Assembly (NCBI GenBank): GCA_937872325.1 | Contig: CALMSN010000309.1 | Coordinates: 1 to 34,711, forward strand | DNA from: an uncultured Xanthobacter sp. | Lineage (GTDB): Bacteria > Pseudomonadota > Alphaproteobacteria > Rhizobiales > Xanthobacteraceae | Direction: 5' to 3' | DNA length: 34,711 bases | Shown: one piece after another, positions 1 through 9,283 of the stretch | Position numbering within the stretch: the first letter of the stretch is position 1 | Layout: each line of letters begins with the position of its first letter | Notes under the pieces: generated by a model | What the model saw: the letters and a program-made list of their open reading frames with translations, nothing else | What the model was told of the DNA's origin: nothing | Database searches by the model: none | Made by a program: the position numbers and the translations under genes

Positions 1-972
1 GTTGACGAGGATCGCATCGTCGGCGAGGAAGTCCGGCAACTCGGCGGCATCGTCGTCGAGAGCCGTCTCATCCGTCACATCGTCGGTCTCGCCGGCATCG
101 GCAAGGCCACGCTGGCCTATCGCATCGCCCGCTGCGTGCTCGCCGGCGCCGTCGATCCGGGCGGGCATGGATTCGCCATGGCGCCGAGCCATCCGGTTTT
201 CCGGCAGGTGGCGGCGCTGTCCCATCCCGATCTGCTGGTGCTGCGCCGGGCGCCGGAGGCGGGGGAGGAGAAGATCCCCACCGTCATTCCGGCCGAGACG
301 GTGCGCCGGGTGCGCAATTTCTTCGGCGCCACGGCCGCCGCCGGGGGCTGGCGGGTCTGCATCGTCGATGCGGTGGACGAGCTCAATCCCTTCGGCGCCA
401 ACGCCCTGCTGAAGACTCTGGAGGAGCCGCCGCCGCGGGCGCTGTTCCTGCTGGTCACCCATGCGCCGGGCCGGGTGCTGGCCACCATCCGCTCGCGCAG
501 CCGCCTCATCCGCCTCCGCCCGCCCGAGCCGCAGGCGGTTCTCGCCGCCCTGGACCATCTCAAGGGAGAGGTGGACGACCTCGACCCCGCTCTGCTGCCG
601 GCGGCCGCCGAGGCCAGCGCCGGCAGCGTGCGCCGGGCCCTGGTGCTGGCCCGCGGCGCCGGGATGGAGGTGCGCGCGGCGACGGAGCGGCTGCTGTCCC
701 GGCTGCCGGCGCCGCCCGCGGATGAGCTCCACGCCCTCGGCGCCCGGCTGCAGGGCGACCGCGGCGACGGGCTCGACCTGTTCGTGGAGGCGGTGAGCGA
801 CTACGTGGCCGGCCGGGCCACCTCGGGCGAGGAACCGCCCCATCGCCTTGTCCGCCTCGGCGAGGTATGGGAGAAGGTGCGGCGCAGCGCAGCCGAGGCG
901 GATGTCTTCAACCTCGACCGCAAGGCGCTGGTGTTCCGCATCTTCGCCGACCTCGCCGACGCCGTGCGCTGA
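1..972 (+). CDS. holB: DNA polymerase III delta' subunit (partial, 5' end outside window)
   Basis: Clamp-loader subunit of the replicative polymerase, an AAA+ protein of the HolB/DnaX family. The reading frame is open from base 1, so the true start lies upstream. A P-loop GLAGIGKAT is followed by LAYRIAR, typical of alphaproteobacterial HolB. Further on are SHPDLLVLRR, a VRRVRNFFG segment, GGWRVCIVDAVDELN (Walker B region), ANALLKTLEEPPPRALFLLVTHAPGR and TIRSRSR, which occupies the sensor-1/SRC position with Ser in place of Cys. The C-terminal helical collar runs to the TGA at 970-972. It lies 45 nt before metG, a common alphaproteobacterial arrangement. Oddity: the stretch just before the P-loop lacks the HAWL motif usual in this family. 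The assignment itself is firm. Confidence 0.9.
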   Translation, partial: VDEDRIVGEEVRQLGGIVVESRLIRHIVGLAGIGKATLAYRIARCVLAGAVDPGGHGFAMAPSHPVFRQVAALSHPDLLVLRRAPEAGEEKIPTVIPAETVRRVRNFFGATAAAGGWRVCIVDAVDELNPFGANALLKTLEEPPPRALFLLVTHAPGRVLATIRSRSRLIRLRPPEPQAVLAALDHLKGEVDDLDPALLPAAAEASAGSVRRALVLARGAGMEVRAATERLLSRLPAPPADELHALGARLQGDRGDGLDLFVEAVSDYVAGRATSGEEPPHRLVRLGEVWEKVRRSAAEADVFNLDRKALVFRIFADLADAVR

Positions 973-1017
973 TCCCGGCGCCGGCCCGGGCAGCCGGCGC
1001 ACCCGTTCGAGCCGAGA

Positions 1018-2580
1018 ATGTCCCCGTCCCAAAAGCCGCCCTTCTACATCACCACGGCCATCGCCTATCCCAACGGCGTGCCGCACATGGGCCATGCCTA
1101 CGAGGCCATCGCCTCCGACTGCATCGCCCGCTTCATGCGGCTGGACGGGCACGCGGTGCGCTTCCTCACCGGCACCGACGAGCACGGCATCAAGATGCTG
1201 CAGACCGCGCAGAAGGCCGGCCTGACGCCGCGCGAGCTGCTGGCGCGGAACGTGCCGCGCTTCCAGGCCATGGTGGAGGCGTTCGACCTCTCGGTGGACG
1301 ACTTCATCCGCACCACCGAGGATCGCCACCGCGCCGCCTCCCAGGCCATCTGGGAGCGGATGGCGGCCAATGGCGATATCTACAAATCCACCTATTCCGG
1401 CTGGTATTCGGTCCGCGACGAGGCCTATTACGCCGAGGGCGAGACGGTGCTGAAGGAGGACGGGGTGCGCCTCGGCCCGCAGGGCACCCCGGTGGAGTGG
1501 GTGGAGGAGGAGAGCTACTTCTTCCGCCTCTCGGCCTACCAGGACCGGCTGCTGGCCTATTACGCCGAGAACCCGGGCTTCATCATGCCGGAGGCGCGGC
1601 GCAACGAGGTGACGAGCTTCGTCTCGGGCGGGCTCACCGACCTCTCCATCTCGCGCACCACCTTTGACTGGGGCATCCCGGTGCCCGGTGACGACAAGCA
1701 CATCATGTATGTGTGGGTGGACGCGCTGACCAACTACATCACCGCGCTGGGCTATCCCGATACCGAGGGCGAGCTGTTCCGGACGTTCTGGCCGGCGGAC
1801 CTGCATGTGATCGGCAAGGACATCATCCGCTTCCACGCGGTCTACTGGCCGGCCTTCCTGTGGTCGGCGGGGCTGGAGGCGCCGAAGCGGGTGTTCGGCC
1901 ACGGCTTCCTGTTCAACCGCGGGGAGAAGATGTCGAAGTCGGTGGGCAACGTGGTCGATCCGTTCGACCTCGCCGCCACCTACGGGGTGGATGCCATCCG
2001 CTACTTCTTCCTGCGCGAGGTGTCGTTCGGCCAGGACGGCTCCTACAGCCACGAGGCCATCGTCGCGCGGATGAATGCCGATCTCGCCAACGATCTCGGC
2101 AACCTCGCCCAGCGCTCGCTGTCCATGGTGGCGAAGAATCTGGACGGCGTGGTGCCGGCCCCGGGTCCGCTCTCGGCCGAGGACGAGGCCATGCTCGCAT
2201 TGGCCGACGGCATGCTGGAGAAGTCCCGCGAGGCCATGGCGACCCAGGCCATCCACCAGTATCTGAACGCGGTGTGGGCGGTGGTGGCCGAGGCCAACCG
2301 CTACTTCGCCGCCCAGGCGCCCTGGTCGCTGCGCAAGACCGATCCGGACCGCATGGCCACCGTCTTGTGGGTGACCGCCGAGGTGGTGCGGCAGGTGGCG
2401 ATCCTCGCCCAGCCAGTGATGCCGCAGAGCGCGGCCAAGCTGCTCGACCTCGTGGGCGCGGGCGCCGACGAGCGCGGCTTCGACCGGCTCGGCCCGGCCG
2501 GCCGGCTGCCCGGCGGGCTCACGCTGCCGGCGCCGGTGGGCGTGTTCCCGCGCTACGTGGAGCCGGATGCGGCCAAGTAG
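1018..2580 (+). CDS. metG: Methionyl-tRNA synthetase
   Basis: Charges tRNA-Met with methionine in the cytosol; class Ia synthetase, 520 aa. The HIGH-type motif HMGH is at residues 23-26 and KMSKS at 304-308, with the expected FLTGTDEHG and [10 protein letters not shown] segments. No zinc-knuckle cysteines are present between the catalytic halves, so this is the zinc-free short form common in alphaproteobacteria. It also lacks the C-terminal tRNA-binding dimerisation domain, which fits its length. The ATG at 1018 opens directly on the conserved [13 protein letters not shown] start, so no longer start is needed. It follows holB by 45 nt and is probably co-transcribed with it. The tatD gene that often follows metG is absent here. 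Confidence 0.97.
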   Translation: MSPSQKPPFYITTAIAYPNGVPHMGHAYEAIASDCIARFMRLDGHAVRFLTGTDEHGIKMLQTAQKAGLTPRELLARNVPRFQAMVEAFDLSVDDFIRTTEDRHRAASQAIWERMAANGDIYKSTYSGWYSVRDEAYYAEGETVLKEDGVRLGPQGTPVEWVEEESYFFRLSAYQDRLLAYYAENPGFIMPEARRNEVTSFVSGGLTDLSISRTTFDWGIPVPGDDKHIMYVWVDALTNYITALGYPDTEGELFRTFWPADLHVIGKDIIRFHAVYWPAFLWSAGLEAPKRVFGHGFLFNRGEKMSKSVGNVVDPFDLAATYGVDAIRYFFLREVSFGQDGSYSHEAIVARMNADLANDLGNLAQRSLSMVAKNLDGVVPAPGPLSAEDEAMLALADGMLEKSREAMATQAIHQYLNAVWAVVAEANRYFAAQAPWSLRKTDPDRMATVLWVTAEVVRQVAILAQPVMPQSAAKLLDLVGAGADERGFDRLGPAGRLPGGLTLPAPVGVFPRYVEPDAAK

Positions 2581-2606
2581 GCGATGACACGTAAGCGATG
2601 ACACGT
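2581..2606. repeat. Short tandem duplication after metG
   Basis: GCGATGACACGT occurs twice, at 2581-2592 and 2595-2606, separated by AA. It begins at the base after the metG stop codon. No function can be inferred; it looks like a slippage duplication. Confidence 0.8.
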
Positions 2607-2637
2607 CGGCAACGGGTTCGTTGCCTCGCCGCGGAAT

Positions 2638-2659
2638 CCTCTCCCGCGTGCGGGGGAGG
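2638..2659. repeat. REP-like palindrome (CCTCTCCCGC core)
   Basis: CCTCTCCCGC (2638-2647) faces GCGGGGGAGG (2650-2659), forming a GC-rich hairpin followed by a G-rich stretch. The same core recurs in the 162-bp repeats near 22.6-23.1 kb and at 31388-31503, so this is a dispersed element. It sits in the 271-nt gap between metG and the acyltransferase gene and may serve as a weak terminator. I see nothing else in that gap. Confidence 0.6.
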
Positions 2660-2851
2660 GCAGGGCGGGGGAACCCGGTCCGTTTCCGGGGCGGGTGAGG
2701 AAGGGGGCGCAGTCCTGGTCCCACGCCGCCCCACGCCCGCAAGGGCCCGAGATTTGCCGTGCCGGCCGCGAGCGGCTATGTGGAAACCGGGCAGCGGGGC
2801 GGCCGGAGAGTCCGGGAAGGGACGCCGAAGGAGCGGTTCAGGAGTGGCGGG

Positions 2852-4900
2852 ATGAGCATTGCCTATCGTCCGGACCTCGATGGCCTGCGCGCCATCGCGG
2901 TGGTGGTCGCGTTGTTGTTTCACGCCAACATCCCGGGCTTTGCCGGCGGCTATATCGGCGTCGATATCTTCTTCGTCATTTCAGGCTACCTGATTACCTC
3001 TATCCTGTATCGGGATATCTCCGACGGCACCTTTTCGCTGATCGACTTCTACGACCGGCGCATCCGGCGCATCTTCCCGGCGCTGTTCGTGATGCTGCCC
3101 ATCGTCACGGTGCTGGCCGCCTTCTTCCTGACGCCGCGGCAGATGACGGAGTTCGCCCAGTCGCTGATCCCGTCGGCGCTGTTCTACGCCAACATCCATT
3201 TCTACAACCTGCTCAACTATTTCGGCCCGCAGGCGCACGATACCGCGCTGCTGCATTTGTGGTCGCTGGCGGTGGAGGAGCAGTATTACATCTTCTTCCC
3301 GCTGCTGTTTTTCGCCTGCCTGAAGATCCAGGGGCGGATGCTGTCCATCGTCGCGTTCGTGGTCATCGCGGTGGCGTCCTTCATCTGGACCCAGTCGGTG
3401 GTGCGCAACGATCCCATGGGCGCCTTCTTCCTGCTCCAGGGCCGCGCCTGGGAGCTGCTGGTGGGGGCGGTGCTGGCGCTGGTGAAGATGCCGCGCCTCT
3501 CGCCCCGCGCCGCCACGATCATCGGCACGGTGGGGCTTGCCGCCATCGTCATCCCGGTCTTCACCTACGACCGGCACACCATCTTCCCCGGCCTTGCGGC
3601 GATGCCCATCGTGTTCGGCACGGCGGCGGTGACCTATGCCGGAACCCAGGTGCCCAATGCCTTCGCCAACCGCATCCTGGCGGTGCCGGGCATGGTGTAT
3701 GTGGGGCGCATCTCCTATGCGCTCTATCTGTGGCACTGGCCGCTTCTGGTGTTCGGCGCGCTCTACAAGGGGCGTCCGCTCACCTACCTGCAGGGCAGCG
3801 GGCTGCTCATCGTCGCCTTCATTCTCGCCGCTCTGTCGCTGAAATACGTGGAGACGCCCCTGCGCCACGGCGGCGCGATGGGCGGGGTGCGGCGCTCGCG
3901 CTTCATCGTCGGCGGCGCGGCCATCGCGGCCACGTTGCTGGTGGGCTTCGGCATCGAGCGGATCGGCCGCGGGGTGTGGCCCATCAGCCCGCGCGGCGCG
4001 GCGGCCGAGATGGCGGCCTCCGATCGCAGCCCGTTCCAGCTCGCCTGCAACAATCCTCCGCACCAGTGGACCAACCCGCTGTTCAAGGCCATCCACGGCT
4101 GCGCGGTGGGGCCCAAGGCGGCCAGCGACAGCTATGACGTGCTGATCTGGGGCGATTCCCATGCCGGCGCCTCCTTCCTCGGCCTTGCCCAGGCGGTGAA
4201 GGACCTCGGCATGACGGCGCGGCTGCAGACCATGTCCGGATGCCCGCCGCTGATCGGCGGCATCGCCAATTCCGGCATGTTCGACGGCGTGCCCTGCGCC
4301 GAGTTCAACGCCGCGGTGCTGGACGAGATCGCCAAGGTGAAGCCGCGCCTCGTCATCATGGTGGGGCGCTGGTCCATGTGGACCACCCGGGCCGGCGGCG
4401 ACTTCGTCCTCACCACCACCGAGCTGCCCGGCGGCGATGTGGAATCCCAGGACAACAGCCGGCGGATCTTCGCCCACATGCTGGATCGCACCCTCAAGAA
4501 GCTGGATGCGCTGGGGCCGCGGGTGCTGCTGATGGGCCAGGTGCCGGAATATGCCGGGGCGCCCGCCAAGTGCGTGGTGCGGCAGGAATTCTACCACGAG
4601 AAGGGCAAGGACTGCCTGCAACTGGGGGTCAAGCAGGCCATGGCGGTCATCGGCGAGGGCAATCGCATGATCGACCACGCGGCAGCCCCCTACCAGCAGA
4701 TGCAGACCTACCTGCTCTCCGGCATCTTCTGCCAGGGCGACGTCTGCCGGGCCGGCGACGGCGAGCGCTACTTCTACTCCGACCACAACCACCTCTCCGC
4801 CACCGGTTCCCGGATGCTGCGGGAGGACCAGGGGTTGAAGGCGCTCCTGGCCAGCGTGCTCGACGGCAAGCCGCGCAATGCGGACCTCGGCGCCCAGTAG
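2852..4900 (+). CDS. Acyltransferase 3 family protein with C-terminal SGNH domain
   Basis: Integral membrane O-acyltransferase of the OafA type, 682 aa. Such proteins move acetyl or other acyl groups onto surface glycans (O-antigen, exopolysaccharide, peptidoglycan); the substrate here is unknown. The N-terminal half opens with YRPDLDGLRAIAV and the conserved His24, then FFVISGYLIT and the Arg-rich DRRIRRIFPAL, followed by about ten membrane helices up to residue about 385. The C-terminal periplasmic SGNH domain has GDSH at 434-437 and the Asp-x-x-His pair at D644/H647. The ATG at 2852 is chosen because AGGAG lies just upstream and the family motif starts five residues in; an in-frame extension back to 2759 is low complexity. 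It stands alone and is followed by a hairpin. The family call is secure. Confidence 0.93.
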   Translation: MSIAYRPDLDGLRAIAVVVALLFHANIPGFAGGYIGVDIFFVISGYLITSILYRDISDGTFSLIDFYDRRIRRIFPALFVMLPIVTVLAAFFLTPRQMTEFAQSLIPSALFYANIHFYNLLNYFGPQAHDTALLHLWSLAVEEQYYIFFPLLFFACLKIQGRMLSIVAFVVIAVASFIWTQSVVRNDPMGAFFLLQGRAWELLVGAVLALVKMPRLSPRAATIIGTVGLAAIVIPVFTYDRHTIFPGLAAMPIVFGTAAVTYAGTQVPNAFANRILAVPGMVYVGRISYALYLWHWPLLVFGALYKGRPLTYLQGSGLLIVAFILAALSLKYVETPLRHGGAMGGVRRSRFIVGGAAIAATLLVGFGIERIGRGVWPISPRGAAAEMAASDRSPFQLACNNPPHQWTNPLFKAIHGCAVGPKAASDSYDVLIWGDSHAGASFLGLAQAVKDLGMTARLQTMSGCPPLIGGIANSGMFDGVPCAEFNAAVLDEIAKVKPRLVIMVGRWSMWTTRAGGDFVLTTTELPGGDVESQDNSRRIFAHMLDRTLKKLDALGPRVLLMGQVPEYAGAPAKCVVRQEFYHEKGKDCLQLGVKQAMAVIGEGNRMIDHAAAPYQQMQTYLLSGIFCQGDVCRAGDGERYFYSDHNHLSATGSRMLREDQGLKALLASVLDGKPRNADLGAQ

Positions 4901-4908
4901 CGCCCGAT

Positions 4909-4947
4909 CCGTTCATATGGAGTCGCGGCGCGGGTCCATATGAGCGG
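4909..4947 (+). terminator. Hairpin after the acyltransferase gene
   Basis: A 13-bp stem (4909-4921 with 4935-4947, one G-U pair) contains perfect 9-nt arms TCATATGGA and TCCATATGA around a 13-nt loop. It lies 8 nt after the stop codon. There is no T-run, so it may be a transcript-stabilising stem or a protein-binding palindrome rather than a classical terminator. The remaining 264 nt to the cimA start hold nothing I can call. Confidence 0.45.
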
Positions 4948-5211
4948 TCAGCTGCCCTCTGAAGCGTTGATTTAAGCCGGGGCAGGGCACCTGCGCCGGC
5001 CGGCTCGCGCGCGCCGCTGGACCGGCACCGCAACCGGGCGGCGGCCGCCGCCTGCCTCCATGAACGGGGGCGCAATTGCCTCCGCACATGCAGCGTTTGA
5101 GGCGCTCCCGGCGCAGATCAAGGCGGCGGCCTCTTGATGTAGGATAGAATTGCTCGCATGAGGGAAGGCCGCGGGCGCGCCGTCGTCCCGGCGTTTTCGG
5201 AAGTCACGACC

Positions 5212-6882
5212 ATGTCCACGCTCGATTTGACCCACACCCCGCCCGCCGCCACCGGCGCGCCGGCCTCGCAGCCTCTCGCCGCCGCCCCGGCGCGGGAGCG
5301 GATCTACCTGTTCGACACCACGCTGCGGGACGGGGCCCAGACCAACGGGGTGGACTTCACCGTCGCCGACAAGATCAAGGTGATGGGCCTGCTCGACCGG
5401 CTGGGCGTGGACTATATCGAGGCCGGCTATCCCGGCGCCAACCCCACCGATACCCAGCTCTTCCGCGAGCGGCACCCCACCCGCGGCCGCGTGACCGCCT
5501 TCGGCATGACCAAGCGGCCCGGCCGCTCGGCGGCCAACGATCCGGGCATCGCCGCGCTGCTCCAGGCGGAGGCGGACGCCATCTGCTTCGTCGCCAAGGC
5601 CTCGGCCTACCAGGTGCGGGTGGCGCTGGAGACCACCCGCGAGGAGAATCTCGCCTCCATCCGCGAAAGCGTCGCCGCGGCCATCGCCGCCGGCCGCGAG
5701 GCGCTGGTGGACTGCGAGCACTTTTTCGACGGCTACAAGGAGGATCCCGCGTTCGCCCTCGCCTGCGCCCGCACCGCCTATGAGGCCGGCGCGCGCTGGG
5801 TGGTGCTGTGCGACACCAATGGCGGGACTCTGCCCGACGAGGTGGACGCCATCGTGCGCGAGGTGGTGAAGGTGGTGCCAGGCGACCATCTCGGCATCCA
5901 CCCCCACAACGACACCGATCAGGCTGTGGCGAATTCTCTGGCCGCGGTGCGCGCCGGGGTGCGGCAGATCCAGGGCACCCTGAACGGGCTCGGCGAGCGC
6001 TGCGGCAACGCCAACCTGTGCTCCATCATCCCGACCCTGCTGCTGAAGCCGGCCTTCACCGAGCGCTTCGACCTCGGCATCACCCCCGCGGCCCTGTCGG
6101 AGATCGCCCAGATCTCGCGGGCGCTCGACGAGATGCTGAACCGCGCCCCCGACCGGCATGCCCCTTACGTAGGCGAAAGCGCGTTCGCCACCAAGGCGGG
6201 CATCCACGCCTCGGCGATCCTCAAGGACCCCGCCACCTACGAGCACGTCCCGCCGGAAAAGGTGGGCAACCGGCGCAAGGTGCTGGTCTCCGACCAGGCC
6301 GGCAAGTCCAACGTGTTGTCCGAGCTGGAGCGGCTGGGGGTGGCGGCCGACAAGGCCGATCCGCGCATCATCCACCTGCTGGACGAGGTGAAGACCCGCG
6401 AGGCGCTCGGCTATGCCTATGAGGGCGCGGATGCCTCCTTCGCCCTTTTGGCGCGGCGGATCCTCGGCTCGGTGCCGGATTTCTTCACGGTGGAGCGCTT
6501 CAGCGTCAATGTGGAGCGCCGCTACAACGCCCGCGGCGAGCTTGCCACCGTGGCCGAGGCCATCGTGAAGGTGAAGGTGGGCGACGACGTCCTGATCTCC
6601 GCCGCCGAGGGCAACGGGCCGGTGAACGCCCTCGACGTGGCGTTGCGCAAGGATCTCGGCAGGTACCAGCCCTTCATTGAGGGGCTGCGCCTCACCGATT
6701 ACCGGGTGCGGGTGCTGAACGGCGGCACCGAGGCGGTGACCCGGGTGCTGATCGAGTGCGCCGACGAGACCGGGGCGCGCTGGACCACGGTGGGGGTATC
6801 GCCCAACATCATCGACGCCTCGTTCGAGGCGCTGCAGGATTCCATCGTCTGGAAGCTGGTGCAGGTGGGCGCCACCGCCTGA
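5212..6882 (+). CDS. cimA: (R)-citramalate synthase
   Basis: Condenses pyruvate and acetyl-CoA to (R)-citramalate, the threonine-independent entry to isoleucine synthesis; 556 aa. The N-terminal HMGL-like TIM barrel has DTTLRDG at 35-41 (the Asp and Arg bind metal and substrate), and HPHND plus GLGERCGNAN later in the barrel. The C-terminal LeuA dimerisation domain (VERFSVNVERRYN onward) provides allosteric control in this family. The gapped YIEAGYPGANPTD region is typical of the CimA/LeuA2 group rather than true isopropylmalate synthases. The ATG at 5212 is preferred because GGAAG lies 8 nt upstream and homology starts soon after; an upstream in-frame ATG at 5158 is possible. A single-gene unit, convergent with the ABC exporter. 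A specialised LeuA is the alternative. Confidence 0.88.
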   Translation: MSTLDLTHTPPAATGAPASQPLAAAPARERIYLFDTTLRDGAQTNGVDFTVADKIKVMGLLDRLGVDYIEAGYPGANPTDTQLFRERHPTRGRVTAFGMTKRPGRSAANDPGIAALLQAEADAICFVAKASAYQVRVALETTREENLASIRESVAAAIAAGREALVDCEHFFDGYKEDPAFALACARTAYEAGARWVVLCDTNGGTLPDEVDAIVREVVKVVPGDHLGIHPHNDTDQAVANSLAAVRAGVRQIQGTLNGLGERCGNANLCSIIPTLLLKPAFTERFDLGITPAALSEIAQISRALDEMLNRAPDRHAPYVGESAFATKAGIHASAILKDPATYEHVPPEKVGNRRKVLVSDQAGKSNVLSELERLGVAADKADPRIIHLLDEVKTREALGYAYEGADASFALLARRILGSVPDFFTVERFSVNVERRYNARGELATVAEAIVKVKVGDDVLISAAEGNGPVNALDVALRKDLGRYQPFIEGLRLTDYRVRVLNGGTEAVTRVLIECADETGARWTTVGVSPNIIDASFEALQDSIVWKLVQVGATA

Positions 6883-6913
6883 TCGGGGCGGACCGGACCC
6901 GCCGGACCCGGGG

Positions 6914-8635
6914 CTATTCCGCCCCGGCGGTCTGGTTGCCATGCAGGCGCTGGTAGACGCCGCCCGCCTGCACGAGCTCGCGGTGCGAGCCTTCCTCCGC
7001 TATCCCCTCCGGGGTCACCACCACGATGCGGTCGGCATTGCGGATGGTGGCCAGCCGGTGGGCGATGACCAGCGTGGTGCGCCCGCGCGAGAGCGCCGCC
7101 AGCGCCGCCTGGATCTCCCGCTCGGTCTCGGTGTCGAGGGCCGAGGTGGCCTCGTCCAGGATGAGGATGGGCGGGTTCTTCAGGAATAGCCGGGCGATGG
7201 CGATGCGCTGCTTCTGGCCGCCGGAGAGCTTCACCCCCCGCTCGCCCACCACCGTATCGAGGCCGGCGGGCAGCGCTGCGATGAGGTCGTCGAGCCGGGC
7301 CCGGCTCGCCACGGCCATGATGTCCGCATCGCTGGCGTCGAGGCGGCCGTAGGCGATGTTGTCGCGCAGGGTGCCGGCGAACAGGAACACGTCCTGCTGG
7401 ACGATGCCGATATGGCGGCGCAGCGAGGCGAGGGTGAGGTCGCGCAGGTCGGTGCCGTCGATGGTGATGCGGCCGGCGGTCGGCTCGTAGAAGCGCGGCA
7501 GCAGGGCGCACAAGGGGGTCTTGCCCGCCCCCGAGGGGCCGACGAAGGCCACCGTCTCGCCGGCGCGGATGGTGAGGTCGATGCCGTTCAGCACCGGGCT
7601 GCCGGCGGTGTAGCCGAAGCTCACCCCCTGGTAGCGGATGGCGTCGCTGAAGCCGGCCAGCTCCCGGGCGCCGGGGCGATCGGTGATGTCGGGCTTGGTG
7701 GCCATGAGATCGAGGTAGTGGCGGAAGCCGGCCACGCCCTTGGGGGAGACCCCGATGACCGCCATGATCTTCTCCACCGGGCGGAAGAACACCCCCACCA
7801 GCAGCAGGAAGCTGACGAAGCCGCCATTGGTGAGCTCGCCGCGGATCACGAACCAGGTGCCGACGATCATCACCACCAGCTGGGTGAGCCGCATGCCCAG
7901 ATAGCCCACCGACATGTTGGCGGCCATGAGCTTGTAGGCGGCGAGCTTGGTGGAGCGGTAGCCCTGGTTGGCACGGGCGAAGAGGGCGCGCTCATGGTCC
8001 TCGTTGCCGAAGGCCTGCACCACCCGCATACCGCCGACATTCTCCTCGATCCGGGCGTTGAACTCGCCGACGCGGCCGAAGAGGGTGCGGAAGTTCTGCG
8101 TCATCTTCTTCCCGTAAATCCCTGATGCAACAGCGACAATCGGCACGATTAAAGCGGTGATCAAGGCTAGGCTCACGTTCACGCTCAACATGAGCGCGAA
8201 GGCGCCGATGAAGGTCATCACGGCGATGAACAGGTCTTCCGGCCCGTGATGCGCCACCTCGCCGACCTCCTCCAGGTCCTTGGTGATGCGGCCGACGAGG
8301 TGCCCGGTCTTCTGGTTGTCGTAGAAGGAGAAGGAGAGCTTCTGCAGGTGGTCGAACGCGCGCCGGCGCATCTCGGTCTCGATGTTGATCCCGAGCACGT
8401 GCCCCCAATAGGTGACGATGGCCATCAGCCCGGTATTGGCGAGGTAGAGCAGCAGCAGCCCGGCGGCCGCCAGGGCGATGAGCTGGAAGTCCTGCCGTGG
8501 CAGCAGCTCGTCGAGGAACGCCTTCACCGCCATCGGAAAGCCGAGCTCCAGGAGCCCGGACACGACGGCGCAGGAAAAATCGAGGAAGAACAGCCCCTTG
8601 TAGGGGCGGTAATAAGCAAAGAACTGCCTGAGCAT
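6914..8635 (-). CDS. ABC exporter, fused permease and ATPase
   Basis: Half-transporter of the MsbA/YwjA type, 573 aa, expected to dimerise in the inner membrane and export a lipid or drug-like compound; the substrate is not evident. The N-terminal type-I exporter domain (MLRQFFAYYRPYKGLF, then six helices to about residue 315) is followed by an ATPase with Walker A GPSGAGKTP at 366-374, the Q-loop IVQQDVFLFAGT, signature LSGGQKQR, Walker B ILILDEATSALD and the H-loop IAHR. Residue 374 is Pro (codon at 7514-7516) where nearly all ABC proteins have Thr or Ser after the GK[ST]. The ATG at 8635 starts the conserved sequence; a 40-residue upstream extension has no family character. Convergent with cimA, 31 nt apart. 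Confidence 0.93.
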   Translation of the reverse strand: MLRQFFAYYRPYKGLFFLDFSCAVVSGLLELGFPMAVKAFLDELLPRQDFQLIALAAAGLLLLYLANTGLMAIVTYWGHVLGINIETEMRRRAFDHLQKLSFSFYDNQKTGHLVGRITKDLEEVGEVAHHGPEDLFIAVMTFIGAFALMLSVNVSLALITALIVPIVAVASGIYGKKMTQNFRTLFGRVGEFNARIEENVGGMRVVQAFGNEDHERALFARANQGYRSTKLAAYKLMAANMSVGYLGMRLTQLVVMIVGTWFVIRGELTNGGFVSFLLLVGVFFRPVEKIMAVIGVSPKGVAGFRHYLDLMATKPDITDRPGARELAGFSDAIRYQGVSFGYTAGSPVLNGIDLTIRAGETVAFVGPSGAGKTPLCALLPRFYEPTAGRITIDGTDLRDLTLASLRRHIGIVQQDVFLFAGTLRDNIAYGRLDASDADIMAVASRARLDDLIAALPAGLDTVVGERGVKLSGGQKQRIAIARLFLKNPPILILDEATSALDTETEREIQAALAALSRGRTTLVIAHRLATIRNADRIVVVTPEGIAEEGSHRELVQAGGVYQRLHGNQTAGAE

Positions 8636-8712
8636 GATGCAGGGTCCATGGCGCGGCCGAAAGCGCGCGCCTGTTCCAGAATGGAGAGCGACCTCTGCCG
8701 GAAAATAAGGAA

Positions 8713-8741
8713 AATTGATGGAAACGAGGATCGTATCAATT
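8713..8741 (-). promoter_or_regulatory. Inverted repeat upstream of the ABC exporter
   Basis: Perfect 7-nt arms AATTGAT (8713-8719) and ATCAATT (8735-8741) with a 15-nt spacer lie in an AT-rich patch 78-106 nt upstream of the exporter start. The spacing is wrong for an FNR box. It could be an operator for an unknown regulator. Confidence 0.35.
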
Positions 8742-8789
8742 CTTCTTGCAAGCAACCCCTGTTGATGCGGGGTGCGACGGTCGGCCGCC

Positions 8790-9245
8790 TCAGGCGATCC
8801 GGCGGGGCAGGCGGCCGGCCATCCGCAGGCCGTCGCGCATGTTCAGCCCCATGAGCGAGATGTTGACCAGCCCGGCGGCAAGCTCGATCGTCTGCACCGC
8901 GACGAAGCCCGTGCCGAAGGCATGGATGCGGGCCGCGGAGGCCAGGAACAGGGCGGCCGGGATGAGGACGAAGATACCGTTCAGCGCGATCACCCGCATC
9001 CGCCGTCCCTTGGCCGCGACGAGGCCGCCGCGGCGGCCCCGGGCTTGCGCGAACCCGCTGCCGCCGGCAGCCATCATCAGCGGCACCAGGAGCAGGAAGC
9101 CCCACGGGATCGCCGTCTTGACCGCGACGATGGCCTCCACCGAACCCGACGCCTCGCTGGCGAGGGTGGCAAGCCAGAAGGTGGCGATGACCAGAAGGGC
9201 GCCGGCGCCGGCGATGGGGTGGAGCGCTTTCACAGCGTGCCTCAT
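8790..9245 (-). CDS. Small integral membrane protein, divergent from a MarR gene
   Basis: A 151-aa hydrophobic protein with four predicted membrane helices, roughly residues 10-30, 44-62, 83-103 and 110-130, and a basic loop (RGRRGGLVAAKGRRMR) between helices two and three. I see no catalytic motif. The start at 9245 lies only 38 nt from the start of the divergent MarR-type gene, so the two probably share an operator, and this protein is likely the regulator's main target. A role in tolerance to small compounds or in the envelope is only a guess from the pairing. No clear Shine-Dalgarno sequence is visible. Confidence 0.75.
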   Translation of the reverse strand: MRHAVKALHPIAGAGALLVIATFWLATLASEASGSVEAIVAVKTAIPWGFLLLVPLMMAAGGSGFAQARGRRGGLVAAKGRRMRVIALNGIFVLIPAALFLASAARIHAFGTGFVAVQTIELAAGLVNISLMGLNMRDGLRMAGRLPRRIA

Positions 9246-9283
9246 ATCGACATTATGATGTCAAATTGGTTATATCATTTCAA
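9246..9283. promoter_or_regulatory. Shared divergent promoter/operator, AT-rich
   Basis: The 38 nt between the two divergent start codons are strikingly AT-rich against the GC-rich background. They carry ATGAT (9255-9259) facing ATCAT (9274-9278) and two TCAAAT/TTCAAAT direct elements. This is a good place for MarR-family binding that would repress both genes. MarR ATG 9284 has no visible ribosome binding site, so a leaderless or very short-leader transcript is possible. Confidence 0.45.

Noticed and set aside
2981..4792. A 603-codon open frame on the minus strand
   Set aside because: It is antisense to the acyltransferase gene, whose catalytic motifs are intact.
4972..6942. A 656-codon open frame on the minus strand
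   Set aside because: It is antisense to cimA and compositionally an artefact.
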